From NCBI RefSeq assembly GCF_003363015.1, contig NZ_QRAP01000001.1:233162-297161 (forward strand): a stretch of 64,000 bases of DNA, read 5' to 3'. The position numbers and the translations under genes were made by a program. Below are positions 9,985 to 20,010 of the stretch, piece after piece; the first letter of the stretch is position 1, and every line of letters begins with the position of its first letter. The notes below the pieces were generated by a model. The model was not told where the DNA came from. It made no database searches and worked only from the letters and a program-made list of their open reading frames with translations. The DNA is from Enterobacillus tribolii (GTDB lineage Bacteria; Pseudomonadota; Gammaproteobacteria; Enterobacterales; Enterobacteriaceae).

Positions 9985-10984
9985 CGGGCTGTTCCTTACT
10001 CAGAGCATGTAAAATAGGGTTAATCAAATGTTCCACGCGCAGCGCATACTGGCCATTCAGGCTGCCGTACTGGCAGGTCAGGACGGGGACGCCGTCCACG
10101 TTGGCGATCAACTGCTCCGGCTTTTCGATGGGCAGTACGTCGCCGCGGTGCAGTTTCAGAACGTCGGAAAGGCGCAGCGGGATTTCGGTAAAGTTGGTCA
10201 CCAGCTCCAGCTCGGAGTGCTGCAACTGTTTGGTCAGCGTTTCCCGCCAGTTCTGATCTTCCTGACGTGAATTCTCCAGCGGCGGATTGACCAGCAGCTC
10301 GCGCAGCGGCTCGACCATCGAAAACGGAATGCAGATGGTGAACTCGCCGACCAGCGCGCCGATCTCCACGATAAACGGCGTGGTGACCACGATGTCATTC
10401 GGTGAAGTGGTGATATTGGCGAACTTCACCTGCATTTCCGAACGCACGTATTCCACGCTCAGCTTATAGATGGCGCCCCAGGCCTCGCCGTAGGCTTCCA
10501 GCGCCAGGCGCAGCATGCGGGTGATGACGCGCTGTTCGGTATGGGTGAACTCGCGCCCCTCTACGCGGGTGGGAAAACGGCCGTCGCCGCCGAACAGGTT
10601 GTCCACCACCATAAATACCAGGCTGGGGGAAAATACGATCAGCGCCGTGCCGCGCAACGGCTTGAGGTGAACCAGGTTGAGGTTGGTCGGCACCGGCAGG
10701 TTGCGGGCGAAATCATGATAGGGCTGAATTTTTACCGCGCCGACCGTGATGTCCGGGCTGCGGCGCAGCAGGTTAAACAACCCCATGCGGAACTGACGGG
10801 CAAAACGCTCGTTGATGATTTCCAGCGCCTGCAAACGCTCGCGCACGACCCGGCGTTGGGTAGTGGGATCATAAGCCCGGACTTCGCCGGATTTATCGGC
10901 TTCCGGATTCTCGCTGCCATCGCCGTCATTGTCGCCGTTGAGCAGGGCGTCAATTTCGGCCTGGGACAGAATATTATCGGACAT
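9977..10984 (-). CDS. fliM: FliM, flagellar motor switch protein
   Basis: C-ring protein that receives CheY-P. The N-terminus has the CheY-binding motif ILSQAEIDALLNGD. The middle CheC-like domain includes LRGTALIVFSPSLVFMVVDN and FGGDGRFPTRVEGREFT. The C-terminal SpoA domain (about 250-325) contains LRLSDVLKLHRGDVLPIEKP. The 335 aa length is typical. It lies 5 bp after fliL and overlaps fliN by 8 bp. Confidence 0.97.
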   Translation of the reverse strand: MSDNILSQAEIDALLNGDNDGDGSENPEADKSGEVRAYDPTTQRRVVRERLQALEIINERFARQFRMGLFNLLRRSPDITVGAVKIQPYHDFARNLPVPTNLNLVHLKPLRGTALIVFSPSLVFMVVDNLFGGDGRFPTRVEGREFTHTEQRVITRMLRLALEAYGEAWGAIYKLSVEYVRSEMQVKFANITTSPNDIVVTTPFIVEIGALVGEFTICIPFSMVEPLRELLVNPPLENSRQEDQNWRETLTKQLQHSELELVTNFTEIPLRLSDVLKLHRGDVLPIEKPEQLIANVDGVPVLTCQYGSLNGQYALRVEHLINPILHALSKEQPDE

Positions 10985-10989
10985 GGCGC

Positions 10990-11475
10990 TTACCGTAGGA
11001 TGAACGCGGTGAACAGAACGTCGGTGACGATCTGATTGGGACGTCCCGGCACTAACGGCGGCGCCAGCACGGTCTTGATGTCCTTGATTAACTGCTGCTT
11101 GCCTCCCTCGCCCGCCAGGGCTGCCGCATGCTGGCGTGAAAACAGCATCAGCAGGCGGCTGCGCACTTCCGGCAGGTATTCGTTCATATGGCGGCGGCTT
11201 TCTTCATCGGGCAGGCGCAACGTAATGCCGATGTACAACACCCGTTCCAGGCTGTTTTCATCATCCAGCAGGTTGACGGTGAAGGTATCCAGCGGCATGA
11301 AGACGGGAACGGGCGGTGCCGGGTCCGCTTCTTTCTGGGCCACCTCAAGGTTGTGGCGCTGTTCATAGAACTGCCAGCCGCCATAGAGGCCGGCGAGGAC
11401 GAAAACGAGGATGATAATAAGCAATATTCCGCGGGATAAAAGACTGCGGCGTTTGCCGGGTGATTTTTCAGACAT
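10990..11475 (-). CDS. fliL: FliL, flagellar basal body-associated protein
   Basis: Single-pass inner-membrane protein near the stator, 161 aa. The membrane segment is about residues 15-34 (GILLIIILVFVLAGLYGGW), followed by a periplasmic domain with FMPLDTFTVNLLDDE and the C-terminal ending DVLFTAFILR typical of FliL. First gene of fliLMNOPQR; separated from fliK by 154 bp that hold a hairpin, so it probably has its own promoter. Confidence 0.95.
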   Translation of the reverse strand: MSEKSPGKRRSLLSRGILLIIILVFVLAGLYGGWQFYEQRHNLEVAQKEADPAPPVPVFMPLDTFTVNLLDDENSLERVLYIGITLRLPDEESRRHMNEYLPEVRSRLLMLFSRQHAAALAGEGGKQQLIKDIKTVLAPPLVPGRPNQIVTDVLFTAFILR

Positions 11476-11577
11476 ACGTCAGGCCGATTCCTGTTGATTG
11501 CATAACGCCACGGCGTCCGGAAAAGAGGTTAAGAACATTATCCTGCGCACGCGGGGGGATTAATGGGATGAATAGAC

Positions 11578-11616
11578 GGGGAAAACGGGGTTATCTTGGC
11601 AGATAACGTTTTCCCC
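11578..11616 (-). terminator. Hairpin between fliK and fliL
   Basis: GGGGAAAAC (11578-11586) pairs with GTTTTCCCC (11608-11616), and an inner GTTATC/GATAAC stem closes the loop, with a GGG bulge. It lies just 3' of the fliK stop on the minus strand. It probably ends or attenuates the fliFGHIJK transcript before fliL. A strong T-run is not seen. Confidence 0.55.
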
Positions 11617-11629
11617 GCCGTTACCGCGA

Positions 11630-12853
11630 TCAGACGGCGATATCCACCTGACCGTCATGACGGGATACGTTCACGACGGCGATCGGTTGCTCCGTGAAGG
11701 CGTCTCCCGTTTCGGCGGCGTCACGGGCGGCGAATGCCGGCGCGTGCCTGCCGCCGTTGTCGTTCTGCCCCCACTGGGGCTGGGCATCGCCGCCGACGCT
11801 GCTGTGGCCGAGCTGAATGCCGCTTTCCGCCAGCGCGGTGCGCAGCTGCGGCAGCGCGCTTTCCAGCGCGGCGCGAACCTGGCTGTGCGCGGAAACCAGA
11901 TGCAACTGCGCCTGGTTATCGCTGACGTTCAGGCTGATTTGCACTGCGCCCAGCTCGCGCGGGTTGAGGCGCAGTTCCGCCTGATGCTGGCCATTGCGGT
12001 TGAACAGCAGAATTTGCTGGCTCAGCGCCTGCTGCCACTCCGGCGATCCCAACCGGGCATTGAGCAACGGCGGGGCGGAGGCTTCAGCGGCATGCTGGGA
12101 CGGCGCCGCGTGCTGCAATGGCGCCTGGAGGGATGAGGCGACGGGCTGCTCCGCGTGCGGGGCGGCGGCAGGTAGCTCCGTCGCCGGCGTGCGTGCGGGC
12201 GTTACCGGTGCGGCGTCGGCCACGGTAGGCATTGCCGGCGTGCGGGGCGTCGCGGCGGTGGCGTCCGGCGTGTCGGTTACGGGCGCGTCACCGGAGCGGG
12301 GGGCGACGGGGATCAGCTTGTCCGGCGCCGCAAAGGCGGGATGGCGCACCAGCGCGTCCGGCCGCTCCGGCGCTGCGTTTTCCGCTCCGGGCGCGGCCAC
12401 GGTTACCGGCGGCGGCATATCGCGCAGCGACGCCAGCAGGGCGATCAGATCTGTCGGCAGGCCAGACAGCGACGCGTCTTCGTCATCCTCTTTGGCGGCG
12501 CTTGGGTCATGCGGGAGCTTTTCTTCGCTGACGAAAGGCCGGGCGGGGAAGGGTAACGCCGCGTCCTGCGCAACGCCGGTGTCGGGTAATAAGGCAAGAT
12601 GCGCCTGTTCGTCTTCCGGAGAAAGCCGGGAAAGATTGTCCGCGATGGTGCGCAATCCCTCTTTATCCGGGAAAGAAGCCCCGGCGGGTTGAGGGAACAA
12701 TGCATGGTGCGATCCCGCTTTGCCCGCTTTTGCCATCAACGGCGTCAGTAAACCGTTGAACGGTGAAGCGGCGGCATCCGCATCCTGTGCCGCAGACGAG
12801 CCGCGTGGCGCAGGATGCGCGTTGCCGGAAAGCAGGGGAACGATGGGATTCAT
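11630..12853 (-). CDS. fliK: FliK, hook-length control protein
   Basis: Secreted molecular ruler that switches export specificity when the hook is complete. It is 407 aa. The long N-terminal and middle part (1-270) is rich in Ala, Pro and Thr, as in other FliK proteins. The conserved C-terminal domain (about 285-385) has LGSPEWQQALSQQILLF, QHQAELRLNPRELGAVQISL and VRAALESALPQLRTALAESG. It overlaps fliJ by 4 bp. The low-complexity ruler region varies in length between species. Confidence 0.95.
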   Translation of the reverse strand: MNPIVPLLSGNAHPAPRGSSAAQDADAAASPFNGLLTPLMAKAGKAGSHHALFPQPAGASFPDKEGLRTIADNLSRLSPEDEQAHLALLPDTGVAQDAALPFPARPFVSEEKLPHDPSAAKEDDEDASLSGLPTDLIALLASLRDMPPPVTVAAPGAENAAPERPDALVRHPAFAAPDKLIPVAPRSGDAPVTDTPDATAATPRTPAMPTVADAAPVTPARTPATELPAAAPHAEQPVASSLQAPLQHAAPSQHAAEASAPPLLNARLGSPEWQQALSQQILLFNRNGQHQAELRLNPRELGAVQISLNVSDNQAQLHLVSAHSQVRAALESALPQLRTALAESGIQLGHSSVGGDAQPQWGQNDNGGRHAPAFAARDAAETGDAFTEQPIAVVNVSRHDGQVDIAV

Positions 12854-13290
12854 AGTTTGGTTCTCCTCATGGCGGCATGTTGAGCGAACTCATCCGTACG
12901 TTTCTGCTCTTGTTTGTTTTGCTGCAACATTAGCGCCTGTTCGGCGCGTTCGTTCAGCGTGCTGAACGCATTCAGACGCTGCTGTTTTTCCTGCCAGAGA
13001 CGCGTGGCCTGATTCAGCCTGCCGTCCCATTGCTGAAGCTGACGCCGGTATTCCATGATGGCCTGCTCCAGCGCCTGAATGAACTGTTGATAGTTGTGCC
13101 AGCTCGCCGCATTGATGCCGCTGCTCATGTCGCGGTAGAGGCGGTTGCGGTATTCGTCCTGATAGGCCAGCAGGGCATTGAGCTGTTGTTCCACCTGCTG
13201 GCGTGAACGGCGGGTGCGCCCCAGCGACACCACGGCCTGCTCAACCGCTTTTTGCGCCAGGGCTTTAAGCGTTAACAGTGATGAAGACAT
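12850..13290 (-). CDS. fliJ: FliJ, flagellar export ATPase stalk protein
   Basis: Coiled-coil protein of 146 aa that fits in the centre of the FliI hexamer and contacts the export gate FlhA. Nearly the whole chain reads as amphipathic helix (SRQQVEQQLNALLAYQDEYR, RLNQATRLWQEKQQRLNAF). The length matches E. coli (147 aa). It lies 21 bp after fliI and overlaps fliK by 4 bp. Confidence 0.94.
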   Translation of the reverse strand: MSSSLLTLKALAQKAVEQAVVSLGRTRRSRQQVEQQLNALLAYQDEYRNRLYRDMSSGINAASWHNYQQFIQALEQAIMEYRRQLQQWDGRLNQATRLWQEKQQRLNAFSTLNERAEQALMLQQNKQEQKRTDEFAQHAAMRRTKL

Positions 13291-13311
13291 GGTTTACCTC
13301 CCTCTGGTCGC

Positions 13312-14676
13312 TCATTCGCCGGGCTCCGGCAGCAGCTCCGCTAACCGGGCGCAGGCGTCGTCATAATGACTTTGTTCAAAAATGCCTTGCTGCAAAAAAG
13401 CTTCCAGCATCGGGTACAGCACGATGGCCTGATCGAGCAGCGGATCGCTGCCGCTGGCGTAGGCGCCGACGCTGATCAGGTCGCGGTTGCGCTGGTAACT
13501 GGACAGCAACTGTTTAAAGTTTCGCACCCGTGCGTAATGTGTTTCGTCAATGAGTGCGGTCATGGCGCGACTGATGGACGCTTCGATATCAATGGCCGGG
13601 TAGTGCCCGGCTTCCGCCAGCCGCCGTGACAGCACAATGTGCCCGTCGAGAATGGCGCGGGCGGCGTCGGCAATGGGGTCCTGCTGATCGTCGCCCTCGG
13701 TCAGGACGGTATAAAACGCGGTGACTGAACCGCCGCCGGGCGTGCCGTTGCCGGCCCGCTCAACCAGCGCCGGCAGCTTGGCGAACACCGAAGGCGGGTA
13801 GCCTTTGGTGGCGGGCGGTTCGCCGATGGCGAGGGCGATTTCGCGCTGGGCCATGGCGTAGCGGGTCAGGGAGTCCATGATCAGCAAAACGTGCTGCCCC
13901 CGGTCGCGGAAATCTTCAGCGATGCGGGTGGCATAGGCGGCGCCCTGCATGCGCAGCAGCGGGGAAACGTCGGCCGGGGCGGCAATGACCACGGCCCGGC
14001 GTAGCCCTTCCGCGCCCAGAATATTTTCGATGAAGTCTTTGACTTCGCGCCCGCGCTCGCCGATAAGGCCCACCACGATCACATCGGCCCGGGTGTAGCG
14101 CGCCATCATGCCAAGCAGGACGCTTTTCCCGACGCCGGAGCCGGCAAACAGGCCCATACGCTGACCGCGGCCGACGGTCAGCAGCGCGTTGATCGCGCGT
14201 ACGCCGACGTCCAGCACGTTGGTGATGGGCGTGCGTTGCAGCGGGTTAAACGGGGTGCTGGTCAGGCTGCCGCGCAGTTCGCTGTCCGGCGCGGGCAGGC
14301 CGTCCAGCGCCCGGCCGCTGCCATCGAGAACCCGGCCCAGCAGGGTTGAACCGAGCGGTAGCTGCTTTCCGCTCTGGTATTCGCCGGGCGCATAAACGCG
14401 CGCGCCGGACACGATGCCGTCCATCTCTTCCAACGGCATCAGAAACAGCAGTTGACCGTTAAACCCGACCACCTCCGCCTCGACTTCCTGAATCCGGCCC
14501 TCGTACCAACGTTCGATGTGACAGGTGGTGCCGAGCGGCAGTTGCAGGCCGGTGGCCTCCAGCACCAGGCCGGTGGCCCGCACCAGGCGTCCGTAGCGGC
14601 GCGATTCGGGAACCTGCGACAGGCTTTTCTCAAATGTCGTCAGTTGGCTGAGCCAGTTATTCAGGCGTTGCGTCAT
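13312..14676 (-). CDS. fliI: FliI, flagellar export ATPase
   Basis: F1-beta-like ATPase that promotes unloading of export substrates, 454 aa. The Walker A motif is [11 protein letters not shown] (residues 175-185) and Walker B is [12 protein letters not shown] with Asp268. The segment [12 protein letters not shown] and the [14 protein letters not shown] motif are family hallmarks. It overlaps fliH by 4 bp (ATGA), which fits the FliH2-FliI complex. Confidence 0.98.
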   Translation of the reverse strand: MTQRLNNWLSQLTTFEKSLSQVPESRRYGRLVRATGLVLEATGLQLPLGTTCHIERWYEGRIQEVEAEVVGFNGQLLFLMPLEEMDGIVSGARVYAPGEYQSGKQLPLGSTLLGRVLDGSGRALDGLPAPDSELRGSLTSTPFNPLQRTPITNVLDVGVRAINALLTVGRGQRMGLFAGSGVGKSVLLGMMARYTRADVIVVGLIGERGREVKDFIENILGAEGLRRAVVIAAPADVSPLLRMQGAAYATRIAEDFRDRGQHVLLIMDSLTRYAMAQREIALAIGEPPATKGYPPSVFAKLPALVERAGNGTPGGGSVTAFYTVLTEGDDQQDPIADAARAILDGHIVLSRRLAEAGHYPAIDIEASISRAMTALIDETHYARVRNFKQLLSSYQRNRDLISVGAYASGSDPLLDQAIVLYPMLEAFLQQGIFEQSHYDDACARLAELLPEPGE

Positions 14677-15398
14677 GTCGGCATCTCCGGGGCGGCGAGC
14701 TTACACAGCTCCTGCCAGCGGGTTGCCAGGCTGGCGTCCAGGTCGCCTTCTTCGGCGCTGATTTTGCAGCCGCCGCGATGCAGCAGCGGGTCGGCCAGCA
14801 GGCGCCAGCCCTGTTGTTCCAGCTGAGGGCCGATCTGCGCCTGAATGACCGTCAGATCCTGCGGGTTGACGCGCAGTTGCAGGTTGCCGCTGAACAACGG
14901 CTCCTGCTGAATCATGGTCTGGATCTGGCGCATGATGGTGCTGGCGTCGCAGACCGGCGACTGGCCGATGATTTGGCGTGCGGCGCTGAGCGCCAGCTGC
15001 ATCAGACGCGCGGCGATGACGTGGTCCAGCCCCTGCAGGGAGATCTGAAACTCCCGTGTCAGGCTGAGCCATTGATCCAGCAACGGTTGCTGTTCTTCCA
15101 GAAACTGCTGCCGGCCGCGCTCGCGGCCTTCTTCCAGCCCCTGCTGAAAACCGGCGTCGTAACCCTGCTGATGTCCCTGTTGCTGCCCGCTCTGCAACCC
15201 CTGCAGGCGGGCTTCCTGGCGCAGGCGCTCCAGTTCCGCATTGTCGTCGTTGGGCGGCTGCGCGGTAAGGCTGGACAACACTTCTTCCGCCTCCGCGATG
15301 ACCGGCAGGGCGGGAGCCGCGAAGTCGGGCAATTGCCAGGGTTGCCAGCCGTCCGGAAGCGTGGGGGAACGGCGTTTTTTCGCACCGGACTCAGACAT
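14673..15398 (-). CDS. fliH: FliH, regulator of the flagellar export ATPase
   Basis: Binds and restrains FliI and tethers it to FliN; 241 aa. The N-terminus has the FliN-binding type WQPWQLPDF segment with tryptophans. The middle (about 70-105) is a Gln/Gly-rich helix with GxxxG-type repeats ([34 protein letters not shown]). The C-terminal V-ATPase E-like domain includes [11 protein letters not shown] and [19 protein letters not shown]. It overlaps fliG by 8 bp. Confidence 0.95.
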   Translation of the reverse strand: MSESGAKKRRSPTLPDGWQPWQLPDFAAPALPVIAEAEEVLSSLTAQPPNDDNAELERLRQEARLQGLQSGQQQGHQQGYDAGFQQGLEEGRERGRQQFLEEQQPLLDQWLSLTREFQISLQGLDHVIAARLMQLALSAARQIIGQSPVCDASTIMRQIQTMIQQEPLFSGNLQLRVNPQDLTVIQAQIGPQLEQQGWRLLADPLLHRGGCKISAEEGDLDASLATRWQELCKLAAPEMPT

Positions 15399-16383
15399 AG
15401 GTATCCTCGCCGCCGCTGATGACGATTTCGCCGCTCTCCGCCAACCGGCGAACGATCAGCAGAATATTTTTCTGTTCCGCTTCGACCATCGACATGCGTA
15501 CCGGGCCACGGGTGGCCAGGTCGTCGCGCAGAATTTCCGCGGCGCGCTGCGACATGTTGTGCATGAATTTCTCGCGCAATGGCTGATCCGCGCCTTTGAG
15601 GGCGATGAGCAGGGTTTCGGATTCCACTTCCTGCAGGATGCGCTGGATGCTGCGGTCGTCGACGTCCACCAGGTTTTCGAACAGGAACATTTCGTCGATG
15701 ATTTTCTGCGCCAGCTCGCCGTCGTAGGTGCGCATGGCTTCGATAACCGATTCTTCCTGCTGCGTTTTCATCAGGTTGATGATTTCCGCCGCGGTGCGGA
15801 TGCCGCCCATTTTGCTGCGCTTCAGGTTCTGGCCGTCCAGCAGGTTGTTGAGCACTTCGGTCAGTTCCTGCAGGGCGGTGGGCTGCACACCGCCGAAGGT
15901 GGCGATACGCAGCACCACATCGTTGCGCAGGCGTTCTTCGAACAGGGCCAGGATGTCCGCCGCCTGGGCGCGTTTGAGGTGCACCAGGATGGTGGCGATG
16001 ATCTGCGGATGCTCTTCGCGGATGATTTCCGCGGCCGACTGCGGCTCCATAAAGTTGAGCGTTTCGATGCCGCTGGCGGTTTCCCGCGACTCAAGGATGT
16101 CTTCCAGCAGGCTGGCGGCACGCTCTTCGCCCAGCGCTTTCACCAGCACCGTACGCAGATAGTCGTTGGAGTTGATGCTGAGCGCCGCATACTGTTCCGC
16201 TTCCTCCTGAAACTCTTTCAGCACTTCTTCCAGTTGCTGATGGGAGACCTGGTGCATGCCGGCCATGGTGCCGCTCAGCTGCTGGACTTCGCGGGTGGAC
16301 AGATGACGAAAGACGTCGGCCGCCTGGTCTTCCCCCAGCGTCATTAACAGCGCGGCGCTTTTTTCCAGATAATTCAGGCTCAT
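15391..16383 (-). CDS. fliG: FliG, flagellar motor switch protein
   Basis: C-ring protein that contacts the MotA stator and generates torque; 330 aa. It starts [19 protein letters not shown], has the EHPQ motif ([14 protein letters not shown], about residue 125) in the middle domain, and the C-terminal charged torque helix region [20 protein letters not shown] with [20 protein letters not shown]. It overlaps fliF by 4 bp and fliH by 8 bp. Confidence 0.98.
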   Translation of the reverse strand: MSLNYLEKSAALLMTLGEDQAADVFRHLSTREVQQLSGTMAGMHQVSHQQLEEVLKEFQEEAEQYAALSINSNDYLRTVLVKALGEERAASLLEDILESRETASGIETLNFMEPQSAAEIIREEHPQIIATILVHLKRAQAADILALFEERLRNDVVLRIATFGGVQPTALQELTEVLNNLLDGQNLKRSKMGGIRTAAEIINLMKTQQEESVIEAMRTYDGELAQKIIDEMFLFENLVDVDDRSIQRILQEVESETLLIALKGADQPLREKFMHNMSQRAAEILRDDLATRGPVRMSMVEAEQKNILLIVRRLAESGEIVISGGEDTYV

Positions 16384-18104
16384 TGTTCGTTACTCATCCA
16401 TCGGCGGATTACCAGGGCGACTACGCGCGGGTCCTGCTCGGCCAGCTCGCGGACCTGCTGGGTGCGTGCCTGGGCGTTGGCGCGCAGTTGTGATTTCTTA
16501 CGGTTCGCCAGTTCTTCATTGCTGGGCCGGGGCGGCGGCGGCGGTGCGACGATCGGCGCAGACTCCTGACGACGGGTGCTTTGCAGGACAATCTGTTTTT
16601 GCCACAGCGGACGTACCAGTTTGCGCCACAGCAGCCAGGCGATCAGCAAGACCAGCAGGTAACGCCCGGCGTTGATCAGCAGGTCGAAGAACGCGGCTTT
16701 CTGCCAGAACGGGAGCTCGCTGCTGCTTTCTTCACGCTCGGTGAAGGGCGCGTTAATCACGTTGAGGCTGTCGCCGCGGGCGGTGGAGAAGCCCATGGCT
16801 TCGCGCACCAGTTTATTAATCTGCTCCATTTGCGCATCGCTGAGCGGAACCTGTTTCCCCTCGGCGTCGGTAACGTAGTTCACCACGACGGCGACGGAGA
16901 GCCGTTCGATGCCGCCGCTGTTTTGCCTGGTGTGGCGGATGGTACGGTCAACTTCGTAGTTGGTGGTGGAATCGCGGCGGCTGTTTTCCGGGCGCTGATT
17001 GGCGCTCTGGGTGCCCGTGGTGGCGGTGCGCTGATTGGCGTTATTGCCCTGAGCGTTGTTCTGGCCATTGTTCTGTGCCTGATTGCGGTTGGCCGGAGCG
17101 TCAATATTGCCGGTCGGCGGCGGCGCAGGCTGATTGCTGAGCGCGCCAGGGATGCCGCCGCTCTGCAAACCGCCAGACTGGTCGCTTTCGCTCAACTGCT
17201 GGCTGCGGATAGCGGCTTTGCCGGCTTCCTGATTCGGCCGGTATTCTTCGTCCGTTTGCTCGCGGCTGGCGTAGTCGACCTGCGCGGTGACCTGAGCGTG
17301 AACGTTGCCGCTGCCGACTACCGGCGCCAGAATGGTTTCGATGCGGCGCTGATAGCGGCTTTCCAGCTCGCTGGTGAACTTGAGCTGCGACGTGTTGAGG
17401 TCGCGCCCGTTGCTGTCGGGCTGGGTGAGCAGGCGGCCGTTTTGATCGACGACCGTCACGTTGCCCGCAGGCAGACCGGTGACGCTGCCGGACACCATAT
17501 AAACGATGGCGCTGATCTGGCCGTCGTCCAGCGCGCGGCCGGCGTGCAGGGTCAGCGTAACCGAGGCGGAAGGCTGCTTTTGTTCACGGACAAACAGCGA
17601 TGGCTTGGGCAGCGCCAGATGAACCCGGGCGCTTTGCACCGGGCCGAGCGTCTCGATGGTACGCGCCAGCTCGCCTTCCAGAGCGCGCTGGTAATTGATT
17701 TGTTCGCTGAACTGGCTGATGCCGAACTTTTCCTTATCCAGCAGTTCGAAGCCAACGCTGCCGCCCTTCGGCAAGCCTGCCTGAGCCAGGCGCAGGCGGG
17801 TTTCATGAACCTTGTCCGCCGGGATGAGCAAGGCGGAGCCGCCCTCGTTGAAGCGATAGGGGATATTCATCTGGGTCAGCTGGGCTACGATGGCGCCGCC
17901 ATCTTGATCGCTGATGTTGCTGTAGAGTACGCGGTAGTCCGGCGTGCGCGCCCAGAGGGATAAAACGGCGATAACGGCGATGGCGAACGCGCCCGCGGCC
18001 AGCAGTAAAACACGGGGGCTGGTGCGCAAGCGGGTCAGCAACGCGGTGATCGAATTGTCATTGGGGATCGGGGCGGTCGTCGCGCCATTGGTTGAAACGT
18101 TCAT
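16380..18104 (-). CDS. fliF: FliF, flagellar MS-ring protein
   Basis: Base of the basal body in the inner membrane; 574 aa. Two membrane segments frame a large periplasmic part: about 33-52 ([20 protein letters not shown]) and about 463-487 ([20 protein letters not shown]). The ring-building domain has [20 protein letters not shown] and [16 protein letters not shown] Gly/Gln/Asn-rich linker (about 310-375) is somewhat long. The C-terminal cytoplasmic tail binds FliG. First gene of fliFGHIJK; divergent from fliE across 276 bp. Confidence 0.98.
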   Translation of the reverse strand: MNVSTNGATTAPIPNDNSITALLTRLRTSPRVLLLAAGAFAIAVIAVLSLWARTPDYRVLYSNISDQDGGAIVAQLTQMNIPYRFNEGGSALLIPADKVHETRLRLAQAGLPKGGSVGFELLDKEKFGISQFSEQINYQRALEGELARTIETLGPVQSARVHLALPKPSLFVREQKQPSASVTLTLHAGRALDDGQISAIVYMVSGSVTGLPAGNVTVVDQNGRLLTQPDSNGRDLNTSQLKFTSELESRYQRRIETILAPVVGSGNVHAQVTAQVDYASREQTDEEYRPNQEAGKAAIRSQQLSESDQSGGLQSGGIPGALSNQPAPPPTGNIDAPANRNQAQNNGQNNAQGNNANQRTATTGTQSANQRPENSRRDSTTNYEVDRTIRHTRQNSGGIERLSVAVVVNYVTDAEGKQVPLSDAQMEQINKLVREAMGFSTARGDSLNVINAPFTEREESSSELPFWQKAAFFDLLINAGRYLLVLLIAWLLWRKLVRPLWQKQIVLQSTRRQESAPIVAPPPPPRPSNEELANRKKSQLRANAQARTQQVRELAEQDPRVVALVIRRWMSNEQ

Positions 18105-18380
18105 GCCGTCATCCTGTCATCGATACGGGCGGGGGAACGGGGCGGACAGACAAAAGTGTTGATAAGCAAAGCTCACTCCCGGATAACTGATGTGCACGAT
18201 ACCTGATACGCGCCGTCCGGAACCGGCCCGGCAAAGGCGCGAGGTAATTATTGGCGATGGCGGAGAATTCGATACCTGAATAAAACGTGGTTTTTGGGGT
18301 TAATTACTCGCTTTGGAACTTTCTTAGTATGTTAGCGTGTGTTCCCATATTGGTTATGTTGCGTAATGAGGTGAGGAGAG
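18105..18380. promoter_or_regulatory. fliF-fliE divergent intergenic region
   Basis: Two class 2 flagellar transcription units diverge from this 276 bp region, so it should contain both promoters and FlhDC binding sites. The AT-rich part at about 18240-18360 is the likely promoter zone. I could not pick out individual FlhDC half-sites by eye with confidence. Confidence 0.5.
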
Positions 18381-18707
18381 ATGTCGATCAAGGGGATAGA
18401 AAGCGTGCTGCAACAGCTGCAGGCGACGGCGCAGATGGCCGGCCGGACGGGCAGCGTGCAGGATAACGCCAACACCGGCGCTGCAGGAAGCTTTGCTGCC
18501 GAGCTGAGATCGGCCATCGGACGGATCAGTGATATGCAGAATAGCGCACGTGTGCAGGCGCAAAACTTTGAGCTGGGTGTTCCCGGCGTGGCGCTGAATG
18601 ACGTGATGGTTGATCTGCAAAAAGCCGGTGTGGCATTGCAGATGGGGATTCAGGTAAGAAATAAGCTGGTGGCGGCGTATCAGGAAGTGATGAATATGCC
18701 CGTGTAG
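18381..18707 (+). CDS. fliE: FliE, MS-ring/rod junction protein
   Basis: Small periplasmic protein that joins the MS ring to the proximal rod and is the first rod protein exported. At 108 aa it has the usual length. The N-terminus [17 protein letters not shown] and C-terminus [30 protein letters not shown] are the conserved family ends. A GGTGAGGAGAG ribosome site precedes the ATG. It is a single-gene unit divergent from fliF, and the island of non-flagellar genes begins just after it. Confidence 0.97.
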   Translation: MSIKGIESVLQQLQATAQMAGRTGSVQDNANTGAAGSFAAELRSAIGRISDMQNSARVQAQNFELGVPGVALNDVMVDLQKAGVALQMGIQVRNKLVAAYQEVMNMPV

Positions 18708-18777
18708 ATTTATTAGCGTATTGATATGGCTGTAAGATCTGCACCATGACTAGATAAAAAGCCCATAATACGGGGCT

Positions 18778-19026
18778 TCAGTGTGTCGGCTTGTTGAGGG
18801 CGCCTTCGATAGTATCCGGGCGTGGGTCTTTGTCTCCAATGCCATTCATGGCGACTCTTATATCCCCCTTTAACGCGAAAGCTTCAGAATTCTTTGCCTT
18901 CAGGTCATTAATATCAGGACATTCCCCGGAACCCGATAAAAACGCTGTACATGCCAGAGCGGCAATAATGTCGTTCTCCGTCCCCTGCTTGCCTCTGAGT
19001 ACCCATGCCCTCCGGGTTTTTGTATC
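18778..19026 (-). pseudogene. Relic reading frame without a start codon
   Basis: An 82-codon open frame on the minus strand, bounded by stops, reads like protein in its last 65 residues (ALACTAFLSGSGECPDIND, then GDIRVAMNGIGDKDPRPDT). No ATG, GTG or TTG occurs before a Met 23 residues from the end, and no ribosome site is seen. The most likely reading is the 3' end of a gene whose 5' part was deleted or frameshifted. I do not recognise the family. It could also be a chance frame. Confidence 0.35.
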
Positions 19027-19113
19027 TCATTGATATTAAATAAAATTTAAAAATAAAAAAAGTATGCCTCCAAACCTATGCCATCCGTGATGGTGATGAT
19101 AATCTGTATGTAT

Positions 19114-19129
19114 ATACAGTATTTTGGTT
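19114..19129. promoter_or_regulatory. LexA (SOS) box
   Basis: CTGTATGTATATACAG is a perfect CTGT-N8-ACAG LexA operator with an alternating AT centre, followed by TA as in the extended consensus. It lies 40 bp before the ATG of the beta-solenoid-like gene at 19170, in position to repress its promoter. This indicates DNA-damage control of that gene. Confidence 0.75.
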
Positions 19130-19169
19130 TTGGCGATTGATTCGCTTCAGAGTTATCAGGAGGTCATAA

Positions 19170-19868
19170 ATGGCAAATGTTAGTGGTTTAATCGAAGGGG
19201 CAATGTTGATTGGTGGGCAGTCGGAGGGAGTGGCTATTTCCGTGCCTCATGGGCGCGTGGTGTGCAAGTCATCACCGATAAACGTGGTGCACAGCGGTTA
19301 TCAGGGAAGCGTTTATGGCGACGTAGTTATTTCGCCGGAGGAAATGGCCGGGGGAGACGGCGAGTTTTATCCGACGCCGGATGGCGGATGGATTTCCGTT
19401 ACGGGTTATGGTTCGTCCATTTATGCAGGGAATGGCGTACGTGCGAGTGCGTTGGGCGATGAGTCAGAAGTGAATCTTGATTACATCACGCAGCCGGCCG
19501 AAGGTATGCGGGATATTTCCGCATGCCATGCGTTTACCTCGGGTTATTCGTCCAGAATTAATGCTTCTGAAAACGTTAAAGCCTCGATGCTGGTTGCGAC
19601 CGGCGATCAAAGTACGATTAATGCCATGGATACGACGGATAACGTAGCGTTTGTCGCAGGGGCGAACAGCCAGGTTTATCTGGGGAGCGACTCCGTCCTG
19701 TTTGCGGCACAGAGCCCGTTTTTCGTCCTGGGAGAGAATGGCGCCGCGGCGATTGCCTGGCATGACGGCAACCGTAAGCGTATTACCGTCGTTTATGCCG
19801 GCGAAAATGGTATCGAAGCCGGTGTCGATTACTATTTGGATGAGCATGGGCAGGTCGTTCAGGCCTGA
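19170..19868 (+). CDS. Beta-solenoid-like protein of unknown function under a LexA box
   Basis: A 232 aa protein with no signal peptide or membrane segment. The centre (about 75-195) has imperfect repeats of short Ser/Thr/Asn/Ala strands (SSIYAGNGVRASALGDES, SSRINASENVKASMLVATGD, TINAMDTTDNVAFVAGANS), the pattern of a beta-solenoid or beta-roll. The C-terminus (about 200-232: ITVVYAGENGIEAGVDYYLD) resembles the terminal module of DUF7666-like repeat proteins found in phages and bacteria. A consensus AGGAGGT ribosome site precedes the ATG. The only clear regulatory element is the LexA box. Flanking DNA is AT-rich, suggesting acquisition. Function unknown. Confidence 0.8.
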   Translation: MANVSGLIEGAMLIGGQSEGVAISVPHGRVVCKSSPINVVHSGYQGSVYGDVVISPEEMAGGDGEFYPTPDGGWISVTGYGSSIYAGNGVRASALGDESEVNLDYITQPAEGMRDISACHAFTSGYSSRINASENVKASMLVATGDQSTINAMDTTDNVAFVAGANSQVYLGSDSVLFAAQSPFFVLGENGAAAIAWHDGNRKRITVVYAGENGIEAGVDYYLDEHGQVVQA

Positions 19869-19887
19869 TTAGCAAGTGAATACGCGT

Positions 19888-19916
19888 GTACTCCCCTGGA
19901 ATATTTAGGGGGGTAC
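19888..19916 (+). terminator. Hairpin downstream of the beta-solenoid gene
   Basis: GTACTCCCCT (19888-19897) pairs with AGGGGGGTAC (19907-19916), one G-T pair included. It starts 20 bp after the stop codon. The following sequence is AT-rich without a long T-run, so termination is probable but not certain. Confidence 0.5.
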
Positions 19917-20010
19917 CCATAATTATTTATGAGTATATCGCGTTTGTTTGTCTATTCATTAAAGAGTCATTTCCATAAAGCAAAGTTGAAGTGCTGAAAT
20001 AAAAAATTAT

